In this document: positions 1 through 6,912 of the stretch, piece after piece
How positions within the stretch are numbered: position 1 is the stretch's first letter
How the letters are laid out: each line of letters opens with the position of its first letter
Assembly: GCA_023409175.1 (NCBI GenBank)
Contig: JAEYIG010000168.1
Span: 1-7,147 of the forward strand
Direction: 5' to 3'
Source: Pseudomonadota bacterium
GTDB lineage: Bacteria > Pseudomonadota > Gammaproteobacteria > Burkholderiales > Burkholderiaceae_D
Length of the DNA: 7,147 bases
Translations under genes and position numbers: made by a program
Notes under the pieces: generated by a model
Told to the model about the DNA's origin: nothing
The model's database searches: none
The model's input: the letters and a program-made list of their open reading frames with translations, nothing else

Positions 1-2370
1 GAACATGCCGACCTCTTCGAGCAGATGCAGGCACAGGGATACATCCGTTTCCGCGTACAGAGCGGGACGAAAGCCGCTGCCGTTTTCGACGTGGACAGCA
101 TCCCGTCACTGAAAAAGAACGAGAAACATACCATTGATGTGGTTGTCGACCGTGTGCGTGTCAATCCTGACATCAAACAGCGTCTGGCAGAAAGTTTCGA
201 GACAGCGCTGAGACTGGCTGAAGGCCGTGCCTTGACAGTCGATATGGATAGCGGTGAAGAGCAGGTCTTTTCAAACCAGTTCGCCTGTCCGGTTTGCGGT
301 TATTCGATCCATGAGCTGGAACCGCGCCTGTTTTCTTTCAACAACCCGATGGGCGCGTGTCCTGAATGCGACGGGCTGGGCCATATCGAATTTTTCGATC
401 CGAAACGGATCGTCCTTGTCCCAAGCCTTCCGCTGGCTTCCGGCGCGATCAAAAGCTGGGACAGGCGCAATCCTTTCTATTTCCAGATGCTCCAGGCACT
501 GGCCGACCATTATCACTTCAGTGTCGAAACACCCTATGAGGATCTGCCTGACGATATCAAGAACGTTATTCTGTTCGGTTCCGGGAAGGAAAAAATCGCC
601 TTCACTTACATCAATGGGCATGGACGTCCCTGGGTTCGGGAACATACCTTTGAAGGCGTCGTCAACAATCTTGAAAGGCGGTACCGTGAAACGGATTCGA
701 TGGCTGTCCGTGAAGACCTGTCCAAACTGATCAATGAACGGGAATGCCCGAGCTGTCATGGAGCTCGACTGCGCGTTGAAGCCCGGTTCGTCAAAGTTGG
801 CGACGGTGAACAGGCGCGGACCATCAACGAAATAACACGCTTGCCGCTGAATGAGGCACTCGCTTATTTCGAAACGCTTTCTCTGACGGGTGCAAAAAAA
901 GAAATCGCTTCACGCATCGTGAATGAAATCGTTTCACGCCTGCACTTTTTGAATAATGTCGGACTGGATTACCTGTCTTTGAACCGCAGTGCGGAAACGC
1001 TCTCCGGCGGTGAGTCGCAGCGTATCCGTCTCGCCTCGCAAATCGGCAGCGGCCTGACTGGCGTCATGTACGTACTGGATGAGCCATCCATCGGCTTGCA
1101 CCAGCGTGACAACGACCGGTTGATTGCGACACTCAAACACTTGCGCGACATCGGCAACACGGTGATTGTCGTCGAACATGACGAAGACGCCATACGCACA
1201 GCCGATTTCATCGTCGATATGGGCATCGGTGCCGGGGTTCACGGCGGCAATGTCGTCGCCAGCGGTTCGCCCGATGAAATCCTGAAATCAAAAGAATCGT
1301 TGACGGCAAAATATTTGAATGGCTCGCTTTCCATTCCTGTCCCGAAAAAACGGGTCAAAAAGGATAGCGGCAAACAGCTTGTCATCAAGGGAGCGACAGG
1401 AAACAACCTCAAAAAGGTCACGCTGAAACTGCCGGTCGGACTGCTGACCTGTGTGACCGGCGTATCCGGTTCTGGCAAATCGACGCTGGTCAACGATACG
1501 CTTTACGCAGCCGTTTCCCATCATATTTACGGCTCGCAAACCGAACCGGCTCCCTTCGAATCCATCGAAGGGATGGAACACTTCGACAAGGTCATTGCCG
1601 TCAATCAGGCGCCGATCGGCCGGACTCCCCGTTCCAATCCGGCCACCTATACCGGCCTCTTCACGCCGATCCGCGACCTGTTCGCGGGTGTTCCACAAGC
1701 CCGTGAGCGCGGTTATACGGCAGGACGTTTCTCCTTCAACGTCAAAGGCGGCCGCTGTGAATCCTGTCAGGGCGACGGCGTCATCAAGGTTGAAATGCAC
1801 TTCTTGCCGGACGTATACGTCCCCTGTGACGTCTGTCACGGCAAACGGTATAACCGGGAAACGCTGGAAATCACGTACAAGGACAAGAACATTTCCGATG
1901 TGCTGAACATGACGGTCGAGGAAGCGCATGAGTTCTTCAATGCCGTCCCGTCCATCGCACGTCGCCTGCAGACACTCCTGGATGTCGGGCTCGGCTATAT
2001 CCGTCTGGGTCAGAGCGCAACGACATTGTCTGGCGGTGAGGCCCAGCGCGTGAAACTGTCTCTCGAACTGTCGAAACGGGATACGGGACGCACCCTGTAC
2101 ATTCTCGACGAACCGACAACCGGCCTTCACTTCCATGATATCGACATGCTGTTGAAAGTGATCCACCGCCTGCGTGACCAAGGTAATACTGTCGTGATCA
2201 TCGAGCATAATCTGGATGTGATCAAAACGGCAGACTGGATTGTCGATCTCGGTCCTGAGGGCGGGGCTGGTGGCGGCCAGATCATTGCAACGGGCACGCC
2301 GGAAGATATTGCCAAAGAGAAAAACAGCATGACCGGCAAATATCTTGGTGCAATATTGAAGAAAAAGTAA
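1..2370 (+). CDS. uvrA: UvrABC system protein A (excinuclease ABC subunit A), 5'-truncated by the window edge
   Basis: UvrA is the cytoplasmic ATPase that finds bulky DNA lesions as a dimer and loads UvrB in nucleotide excision repair. The frame is open from base 1 (EHADLFEQ...) to TAA at 2368-2370, giving 789 visible residues. Against the roughly 940-residue E. coli protein, about 155-160 N-terminal residues, including the first Walker A, lie outside. Visible are a C4 zinc module (CPVC at 286-297, CPEC at 358-369), an extra CxxC pair (745-756), ABC signature I LSGGESQR (1000-1023) with Walker B LDEPS (1075-1089), the second Walker [10 protein letters not shown] (1459-1485), a second C4 zinc module (CESC 1756-1767, CDVC 1825-1836), signature [10 protein letters not shown] (2026-2049) and Walker B LDEPT (2104-2118). 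All expected motifs are intact. It is followed by a strong terminator. No LexA-type box can be assessed because the promoter is outside. Confidence 0.98.
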   Translation, partial: EHADLFEQMQAQGYIRFRVQSGTKAAAVFDVDSIPSLKKNEKHTIDVVVDRVRVNPDIKQRLAESFETALRLAEGRALTVDMDSGEEQVFSNQFACPVCGYSIHELEPRLFSFNNPMGACPECDGLGHIEFFDPKRIVLVPSLPLASGAIKSWDRRNPFYFQMLQALADHYHFSVETPYEDLPDDIKNVILFGSGKEKIAFTYINGHGRPWVREHTFEGVVNNLERRYRETDSMAVREDLSKLINERECPSCHGARLRVEARFVKVGDGEQARTINEITRLPLNEALAYFETLSLTGAKKEIASRIVNEIVSRLHFLNNVGLDYLSLNRSAETLSGGESQRIRLASQIGSGLTGVMYVLDEPSIGLHQRDNDRLIATLKHLRDIGNTVIVVEHDEDAIRTADFIVDMGIGAGVHGGNVVASGSPDEILKSKESLTAKYLNGSLSIPVPKKRVKKDSGKQLVIKGATGNNLKKVTLKLPVGLLTCVTGVSGSGKSTLVNDTLYAAVSHHIYGSQTEPAPFESIEGMEHFDKVIAVNQAPIGRTPRSNPATYTGLFTPIRDLFAGVPQARERGYTAGRFSFNVKGGRCESCQGDGVIKVEMHFLPDVYVPCDVCHGKRYNRETLEITYKDKNISDVLNMTVEEAHEFFNAVPSIARRLQTLLDVGLGYIRLGQSATTLSGGEAQRVKLSLELSKRDTGRTLYILDEPTTGLHFHDIDMLLKVIHRLRDQGNTVVIIEHNLDVIKTADWIVDLGPEGGAGGGQIIATGTPEDIAKEKNSMTGKYLGAILKKK

Positions 2371-2393
2371 GTCGTGCCTTTCTGGCATTGAAT

Positions 2394-2429
2394 TGAAAAC
2401 AAACCCCTCTTTTGAGGGGTTTGTTTTCA
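2394..2429. terminator. Bidirectional intrinsic terminator between uvrA and the antiporter gene
   Basis: A perfect 16-bp inverted repeat (arms 2394-2409 and 2414-2429) encloses a TTTT loop. The centre of the stem is CCCCTC/GAGGGG, and the outer part is A-rich on the left and T-rich on the right (GTTTGTTTT-like), so each strand reads as a GC core followed by a U-rich run. It lies 24 bp after the uvrA stop and 26 bp beyond the end of the convergent antiporter gene, so it can serve both. It is the only feature seen in the short 2371-2454 gap. Confidence 0.93.
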
Positions 2430-2454
2430 CCATTCGGGACTCCCGTTCCGCTTG

Positions 2455-4434
2455 TCAGAGCAAAACGTTTTCGGCCAGGTTAATACCTTCTGACGTTCCC
2501 CTCAATACCAGAACGTCATTTTCCTGAAACACGAGATCGTCCTTGACTTTCAGTCTTTCCTTGTCCCTGCGGACAATAGTGATTTCAACCTGCGAGGCAG
2601 GCAGGTCAACCTCATGGACCGTCTTGCCGATTGCGGCTGCACCCGGAGGCAATGTCAATGCATGGAGTCTCCAGTACGAATCCGTTTCGTTCGGGATGAC
2701 ATCACTCTCACCAAGGAAGTATTCCCTCAGTTTCACGTAACGGGATGAGCGGACGTCCTGAACCCGTTTCATAATCCGCTTCATCGGGATGCCATACAGC
2801 ATATAAGCATACGAAGTCAGGACAAGGCTACTTTCAATGATTTCCGGGACGACTTCATCCGCACCGGCCGCTTTCAGGCGTTCGAAGTCGCTTTCATCGT
2901 AGCTTCGTATGATAACGGGCAAATTCGGCGCCATTTCCTTGGCGTAGTGCAGGATTCTCAATGCCGCCTGCGTATTGGCGAAAGTGATGATCAGGGACGA
3001 GGCGCGGTGTATGCCGGCAGCTACCAGACTCTCACGCCGGGTGGCATCCGCATAGGAAACACTGGCTCCCGCCGCTTCCGCCTTGCGCACCCGTTCCAGA
3101 TCGAGATCGAGCGCACGATAGGGAATCTGTTCCTCTTCCAGCAAAGTCGCAATATTCTGGCCTGTCCGTCCAAAACCGGCCATGATCACGTGTTGCTGCA
3201 AGGACATGGCACTACTGGCGATTTTCGTCAGTTCAAGCGATTGCTGTACCCATTCGTTTGAGGAAAAGCGCATGACGATCTTGTCGGAATTCAGGATGAT
3301 GAACGGGGCAATCAGCATCGACAACACCATGGATACCATCGTAACCTGCAAAAGCCAGGGTTCCATCATATTCAATCCGGCAATCTGGTTGACCAGAACG
3401 AAACTGAATTCACCAGCCTGGGCGAGTGCAAGGCCTGTTTTCAGGCTAACCCCCTTGGACGCGCCAAAAAGCCGCGTCAACCATGCCGCCAAAGCGAATT
3501 TGTACAGGAAAGCCAGAACGACGATCAGGATGACGAGCCACCAGTACGTAATGACGACTCGCATGTCGAGCATCATGCCGATAGTGATGAAGAACAGCCC
3601 CAGCAAAACGTCGCGGAAGGATTTGATGTCGACGTCCACTTCATTTTTATAGCGGGTTTCCGAAATCAGCATACCGACGATGAAAGCGCCCAATTCCATT
3701 GAAAGTCCGGCTTTTTCCGTAATCCATGCCGCTCCAAGGGTAATCAGGAGCAGATTCAGCATGAACAGCTCCTGTGAATTTCGCCTTGCCACCAGTGAAA
3801 GCCATCTGCTCATGACTTTCTTGCCGAAGAAAAGCAAAAGCATCAGGACGAGGGCAGTTTTACCCAAAGCGAGCCCGATCAGGAGCCAGATATCACCTGT
3901 CCCACGGGACAATGTCGGCACAATGATCAGGAGCAGAACGACCGCGAGATCCTGAAAGAGCAGAATACCGATGACACGCCGGCCATAATCCGTCTCAAGT
4001 TCCATACGCTCGGCCAGCATCTTGGAAACGATGGCCGTTGAGGACATCGCCCAGGCGCCACCCATCGCAAGCGCCGCCTGCCATGTGGTGGTACCGAGTT
4101 GTGGAAGCAGGAAAACAATCGACAGCGTGATGATGATCGACCCCAGAATGGATATCGATACCTGTGCCAGCCCTAGCCCGAAGACGATTTTACGCATCGC
4201 CAGCAATTGCGGCAGCGAAAATTCCAGGCCAACGGTAAACATAAGGAACACGACCCCGAATTCGGCCAGTCCCTCCAGGGACTGCGCATCGCTGACCAGG
4301 CCTGTCGAGTACGGCCCGATAACGGCCCCGACAGCCAGATATCCCAGAATCGAAGGCAACTGAAGATAGCGAAAAATCACTACCCCGATAACGGCAGCCG
4401 CCAACATCAGCAGGACGAATTCAAGGGAATGCAT
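2455..4434 (-). CDS. Monovalent cation:proton antiporter-2 (CPA2) family protein with C-terminal RCK/TrkA domains (KefB/KefC/YbaL-like)
   Basis: The 659-residue product is an inner-membrane K+ or Na+/H+ antiporter by family. Residues about 1-385 form a hydrophobic Na+/H+-exchanger domain of about 12-13 segments, with the FQD motif at 160-162 matching the transport aspartate region of Kef proteins and an LGLFFITIGM segment at 278-287. Residues about 415-530 are a TrkA-N/RCK nucleotide-binding fold with GFGRTG (420-425) and an acidic residue after strand 2 (ALD, D443). Residues about 585-659 resemble a TrkA-C ligand domain, which E. coli KefC lacks, so strict KefB/KefC identity is not claimed. 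The KefC regulatory loop HALESDIEP is replaced by KNEVDVDIKS (263-272), keeping two acidic positions. No KefF/KefG-like partner is present. The ATG at 4434 was chosen because the first membrane segment begins at once; its Shine-Dalgarno is weak. Substrate and ligand are unknown. Confidence 0.93.
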   Translation of the reverse strand: MHSLEFVLLMLAAAVIGVVIFRYLQLPSILGYLAVGAVIGPYSTGLVSDAQSLEGLAEFGVVFLMFTVGLEFSLPQLLAMRKIVFGLGLAQVSISILGSIIITLSIVFLLPQLGTTTWQAALAMGGAWAMSSTAIVSKMLAERMELETDYGRRVIGILLFQDLAVVLLLIIVPTLSRGTGDIWLLIGLALGKTALVLMLLLFFGKKVMSRWLSLVARRNSQELFMLNLLLITLGAAWITEKAGLSMELGAFIVGMLISETRYKNEVDVDIKSFRDVLLGLFFITIGMMLDMRVVITYWWLVILIVVLAFLYKFALAAWLTRLFGASKGVSLKTGLALAQAGEFSFVLVNQIAGLNMMEPWLLQVTMVSMVLSMLIAPFIILNSDKIVMRFSSNEWVQQSLELTKIASSAMSLQQHVIMAGFGRTGQNIATLLEEEQIPYRALDLDLERVRKAEAAGASVSYADATRRESLVAAGIHRASSLIITFANTQAALRILHYAKEMAPNLPVIIRSYDESDFERLKAAGADEVVPEIIESSLVLTSYAYMLYGIPMKRIMKRVQDVRSSRYVKLREYFLGESDVIPNETDSYWRLHALTLPPGAAAIGKTVHEVDLPASQVEITIVRRDKERLKVKDDLVFQENDVLVLRGTSEGINLAENVLL

Positions 4435-4491
4435 AAAAGAAGTTACATTCTTTCAGGATTAAAAATAACATTCGGAAAAAACCAAAAACCA

Positions 4492-4517
4492 CCGGGATAT
4501 TCAAGGACACATCCCGG
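4492..4517 (-). promoter_or_regulatory. Terminator-like hairpin (possible attenuator) in the antiporter leader
   Basis: Read on the minus strand, CCGGGAT (4511-4517) pairs perfectly with ATCCCGG (4492-4498) around a 12-nt loop; an outer G-U pair is possible. The stem is followed by TGG, five T, GG and six T (4491-4476), which resembles an intrinsic terminator with an interrupted U-tract. It lies about 57 nt before the antiporter start and downstream of the candidate promoter, a position that would allow premature termination. On the plus strand no T-run follows, so it would not act on that strand. Confidence 0.4.
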
Positions 4518-4565
4518 CCAGGAATCATTCTTCAAAAGCCACTTCAAACCTTTTTTTACCCTGTC

Positions 4566-4592
4566 ATTGTAACGAAATTTATCCCGTGTCGA
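4566..4592 (-). promoter_or_regulatory. Candidate sigma-70 promoter for the antiporter gene
   Basis: On the minus strand TCGACA (4587-4592, 5 of 6 to TTGACA) is followed after 15 bp by TACAAT (4566-4571, 5 of 6 to TATAAT). The spacer is shorter than the preferred 17 bp. Transcription would start near 4559 and give a leader of about 125 nt containing the hairpin at 4492-4517. This is a match by eye and is unproven. Confidence 0.4.
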
Positions 4593-4620
4593 TGGCCCCG
4601 AGTGTGACGAAGTGTTACAA
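4567..4620. repeat. Inverted repeat TTGTAAC ... GTTACAA, possible operator
   Basis: TTGTAAC at 4567-4573 and its exact reverse complement GTTACAA at 4614-4620 lie 40 bp apart. The left copy overlaps the candidate -10 of the antiporter promoter. The right copy is also half of an imperfect 17-bp palindrome, TGTGAC-N5-GTTACA (5 of 6 half-site positions symmetric), at about 4603-4619. The layout could be a regulator site serving both divergent genes, but no known regulator consensus was recognised, and 7-bp repeats can arise by chance. Confidence 0.3.
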
Positions 4621-4626
4621 CAACTA

Positions 4627-4654
4627 TCGATTAATGTCCGAACGTCGGTAAAAT
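4627..4654 (+). promoter_or_regulatory. Candidate promoter for the kdsD-kdsC-lptC-lptA cluster
   Basis: TAAAAT (4649-4654, 5 of 6 to the sigma-70 -10) stands 16 bp after a poor -35, TCGATT (4627-4632, 3 of 6). Initiation near 4661 would leave a leader of about 86 nt that includes the CGATAT-gaa-ATATCG palindrome (4674-4688). A competing -10-like hexamer, TATACT (4735-4740), lies immediately before the kdsD ATG but has no good -35. Confidence 0.3.
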
Positions 4655-4746
4655 ACTACTTTTAAGTAAAATTCGATATGAAATATCGGGTAACCTGTTT
4701 TTCATTAGGCGAATTCCTGTTCGAATAATTCGTTTATACTTTCACA

Positions 4747-5763
4747 ATGAACTCCGAAGCCATAAAAAATAAACAATCTCTTGATTCAGATCGCATGCTC
4801 AAGCTTGCAGATGAAACGCTGCAAATAGAATCGCATGCGCTTGAATCACTGAGAAAACGTTTTATTGAAGAAGATGCCGAACACTTCGTTCAGTCCGTCT
4901 CCCTTCTCCTGAATTGCAAGGGACGGGTTGTCGTCTCGGGAATGGGCAAGTCTGGCCATATCGGCCGCAAGATTGCCGCGACTCTCGCATCAACCGGGAC
5001 GCCTGCCATGTTTGTCCATCCTGCAGAAGCCGCTCACGGCGACCTGGGCATGATCACGCATGACGACGTTTTTATCGCCCTGTCATATTCCGGGGAAGCC
5101 AATGAATTGATGTCCATCGCCCCCATCATCAAACGGATGGGGACCCGGTTGATCGCCATGACCGGCCGTCCCGATTCCAGTCTGGCCCAGCTGGCCGATG
5201 TCCATTTGAACGTGCACGTTGAAAAAGAAGCGTGCCCATTGAATCTTGCACCGACCGCCAGTACCACCACGACACTGGCACTTGGCGACGCTTTGGCGGT
5301 AGCCGTTCTCGACGCACGGGGTTTTCGGGAAGACGACTTTGCCCGCTCCCATCCGGGGGGCGCATTGGGACGCAAACTGCTGACGCTGGTAGCCGACGTC
5401 ATGCGTTCGGGCGACGACGTTCCCGTCGTCACTGCCGATACGCTCCTTTACGATGCATTGTTTGAAATTACCAAAAAAGGGATTGCCATGACCGCTGTCG
5501 TTGACAATGACGGTCTTGCCATCGGCGTTTTCACGGACGGTGACCTTCGCCGTCTGATAGAAAAACAGCATAACTTTTCCAATCTCGTCATCCGTGACGT
5601 GATGTCGAAAAACCCGAGAACCATCGGTTCCGACAAACTGGCGGCCGAAGCGGTCAGCATTATGGAAAAATTCCGGATCAACCAACTGCTCGTAACCGAT
5701 AATGACGGAAAACTGACCGGTGCATTACACATACACGATTTGACGGAAGCCAAGGTAATCTGA
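4747..5763 (+). CDS. kdsD: Arabinose-5-phosphate isomerase (KpsF/GutQ/KdsD family)
   Basis: The enzyme interconverts D-ribulose 5-phosphate and D-arabinose 5-phosphate, the first committed step of Kdo synthesis in the cytoplasm. The 338-residue product has an N-terminal SIS sugar-isomerase domain (about 45-185) with GMGKSGHIGRK (65-75) and LSYSGE (112-117), then a tandem CBS pair (about 215-335) with FTDGDLRR (262-269). By alignment with E. coli KdsD, the residues reported as catalytic there (K59, E111, E152, H193) correspond to K68, E120, E161 and H202, all conserved. The nearby SHPGGALGRK motif is typical. The first ATG has no recognisable Shine-Dalgarno; M17 (ATG at 4795) is an alternative but would shorten the conserved N-terminal helix relative to E. 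coli. It is first in an LPS cluster and shares one base with kdsC. Linkage to kdsC/lptC argues for housekeeping KdsD rather than capsule KpsF or GutQ. Confidence 0.96.
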   Translation: MNSEAIKNKQSLDSDRMLKLADETLQIESHALESLRKRFIEEDAEHFVQSVSLLLNCKGRVVVSGMGKSGHIGRKIAATLASTGTPAMFVHPAEAAHGDLGMITHDDVFIALSYSGEANELMSIAPIIKRMGTRLIAMTGRPDSSLAQLADVHLNVHVEKEACPLNLAPTASTTTTLALGDALAVAVLDARGFREDDFARSHPGGALGRKLLTLVADVMRSGDDVPVVTADTLLYDALFEITKKGIAMTAVVDNDGLAIGVFTDGDLRRLIEKQHNFSNLVIRDVMSKNPRTIGSDKLAAEAVSIMEKFRINQLLVTDNDGKLTGALHIHDLTEAKVI

Positions 5764-6290
5764 TGAATATGGAATTATTGGGCAAATTAGCCAGGATCAA
5801 ACTGATGATTTTCGACGTCGACGGGGTGTTGACCGACGGCAAAATGCAGTATGGCCAGGATGGTGAAATGATGAAAAGTTTCAACGTCCTGGATGGCCAC
5901 GGCATCAAGCTGTTGAAACACGCCAGGGTTGAAACCGCTATCATCAGTGCACGCAATACACCCATCGTTTTGAAACGGGCAGCCGATCTCGATATCGATC
6001 ACGTCATACAAGGAGCAGGCGACAAACGGGCTGCGTTGGAAACCTTGCTGGAAAAGACGGGAATTGAAGCTGACGAATGTGCTTATATTGGCGACGACAT
6101 TAACGATTTGCCCATCCTGATCCGAGTCGGAGCCGCTTTTACGGTACCTAACGGACATGTAGAAGTCCTCTCACGTGTCGACCACATCACTCACCGGCCA
6201 GGTGGCGATGGCGCTGTCCGGGAAGTCTGCGACATGATATTGACCGCCAAAGGGTGTTACACATCTGTTCTGGAGACATTTCTGAAATGA
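5763..6290 (+). CDS. kdsC: 3-deoxy-D-manno-octulosonate 8-phosphate phosphatase (HAD superfamily, YrbI family)
   Basis: KdsC hydrolyses Kdo 8-phosphate to Kdo and phosphate in the cytoplasm, before CMP activation and transfer to lipid A. The 175-residue protein is a capless HAD phosphatase of the usual size (E. coli about 188). HAD motif I is DVDGVLTDG (18-26, nucleophile D18 and acid/base D20), motif II is the serine in IISAR (S62), motif III is K88 in GDKRA and motif IV is GDDINDLP (110-117). The C-terminal HRPGGDGAVREVC stretch is the tail typical of KdsC tetramers. Its ATG overlaps the kdsD TGA by one base (TGATG), with AAGG at 5752-5755 about 7 nt upstream as a plausible ribosome-binding site; M3 (5769) is a less likely start. 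Translational coupling to kdsD is inferred. Confidence 0.97.
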   Translation: MNMELLGKLARIKLMIFDVDGVLTDGKMQYGQDGEMMKSFNVLDGHGIKLLKHARVETAIISARNTPIVLKRAADLDIDHVIQGAGDKRAALETLLEKTGIEADECAYIGDDINDLPILIRVGAAFTVPNGHVEVLSRVDHITHRPGGDGAVREVCDMILTAKGCYTSVLETFLK

Positions 6291-6892
6291 TGCAGGGAGC
6301 CAAATCAGCCCTGAGAATACGATTGACCGTCATCTTTCTGGTCGTCCTGTTCCTGATGATGGGCAGTATGTGGGTCAACATGGTCGTCAAGAAAACGTCC
6401 ATGGATGCATCTTCTGAAGTCCAGAGAACCGAACCCGACTATTTTGTCGAAAATTTCCGTTATTTCAGCATAAAACCGACCGGTGAGGCCCAGTACGAAG
6501 CAAAAGGGACAAAATTGACCCACTTCCCGGCAAACGATACCTACCTCATTGACAATCCTGTCCTGATCACACAGAACAGGAGTGGCCAGATTGAGACGAT
6601 TTCTTCGAAAGAAGCGTTTATAGAAGATTTCAACAGCAAGGTCCACATGCGGGAAAACGTGGTCATGAAAAGGGAAGCCGGAGCAGGCAAAGGGCCCATA
6701 ACCCTGACTTCCGAGTACGTTCTGGTTTTCCCTGACGAAGAAATCATGACCAGCGATCGGGAAGTCGTCATCAAGAGTGACGATTCCACATTGACCGGCA
6801 CCGGGCTGTATTCGAACAACGCGACCCGGGAAATGCAGATATCCAACCGGGCAAGAGTCACATATAATCCTCCAGGCGCAGCAAAAAAATAA
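6287..6892 (+). CDS. lptC: LPS export ABC transporter periplasmic protein LptC
   Basis: LptC is a bitopic inner-membrane protein that takes LPS from the LptB2FG transporter and hands it to LptA in the periplasm. From the chosen ATG the product has 201 residues (E. coli 191): a short basic N-terminus (KSALRIR), one membrane segment (about 13-33) and a periplasmic beta-jellyroll. Family hallmarks are DYFVENF (51-57), the YEAKGTKLTHFP region (70-81) and the closing GTGLYSNNATREMQISNRARVTY block, which resembles the family's GxGxxYdNxtre pattern. The start is one of two adjacent ATG codons (6287, 6290); 6287 overlaps the kdsC stop as ATGA, with GGAGA at 6272-6276 upstream at a rather long spacing. 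The frame also extends to a GTG at 6254, inside kdsC, which lacks a ribosome-binding site and would add 11 unneeded residues. Confidence 0.93.
   Translation: MMQGAKSALRIRLTVIFLVVLFLMMGSMWVNMVVKKTSMDASSEVQRTEPDYFVENFRYFSIKPTGEAQYEAKGTKLTHFPANDTYLIDNPVLITQNRSGQIETISSKEAFIEDFNSKVHMRENVVMKREAGAGKGPITLTSEYVLVFPDEEIMTSDREVVIKSDDSTLTGTGLYSNNATREMQISNRARVTYNPPGAAKK
6840..6868 (+). promoter_or_regulatory. Possible internal promoter for lptA within the lptC 3' end
   Basis: A perfect -10 hexamer TATAAT (6863-6868) lies 17 bp after TATCCA (6840-6845, 3 of 6 to TTGACA). Transcription would begin about 38 nt before the lptA ATG. E. coli also has a separate promoter for lptAB, but that one is sigma-E dependent and no sigma-E consensus was seen here. 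The hexamer falls in codons for TYNP, so it may be coincidental. Confidence 0.3.
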
Positions 6893-6912
6893 ATAAAGTC
6901 CTTTAGACGATA

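Larger units (their letters stand above)
4435..4746. other. Divergent intergenic region between antiporter and kdsD
   Basis: This 312-bp stretch is AT-richer than the flanking genes and carries no convincing protein-coding gene. It holds candidate promoters in both directions, a terminator-like hairpin in the antiporter leader (4492-4517), a 7-bp inverted repeat TTGTAAC/GTTACAA (4567-4573 and 4614-4620) and small palindromes in the kdsD leader (4674-4688 CGATAT-gaa-ATATCG; 4722-4732 CGAAT-a-ATTCG). GTTAC or GTAAC occurs four times (4442, 4569, 4614, 4690). No tRNA or known riboswitch class was recognised. Confidence 0.8.

Noticed and set aside
1288..2433. 381-codon open frame on the minus strand, antisense to the 3' half of uvrA
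   Set aside because: It lies opposite well-conserved UvrA codons, its start is in the terminator hairpin, the composition is atypical and no domain is recognisable; it is a shadow of the uvrA reading frame.
4561..4567. CTGTCAT resembling one half of a PhoB box
   Set aside because: There is no second half-site at 11-bp spacing (4572-4578 is ACGAAAT), so a single 7-mer is not support.
4207..4572. 121-codon plus-strand frame running from the antiporter gene into the intergenic region
   Set aside because: Mostly antisense to antiporter coding sequence, highly polar with no recognisable motif and no ribosome-binding site seen; its intergenic part is better explained by leader structure of the antiporter.
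5083..5685. 200-codon open frame on the minus strand opposite kdsD
   Set aside because: Fully antisense to the conserved SIS and CBS regions, with a low-complexity-like composition and no recognisable motif.
6254..6286. Upstream GTG start for lptC inside kdsC
   Set aside because: No ribosome-binding site, deep overlap with kdsC, and the extra 11 residues precede a normal LptC N-terminus; the ATGA overlap at 6287 is more credible.
6883..6889. Run of A residues at the end of lptC, possible slippage site
   Set aside because: It encodes the terminal lysines next to the stop; a shift adds only a few codons before another stop, so no functional product is expected.
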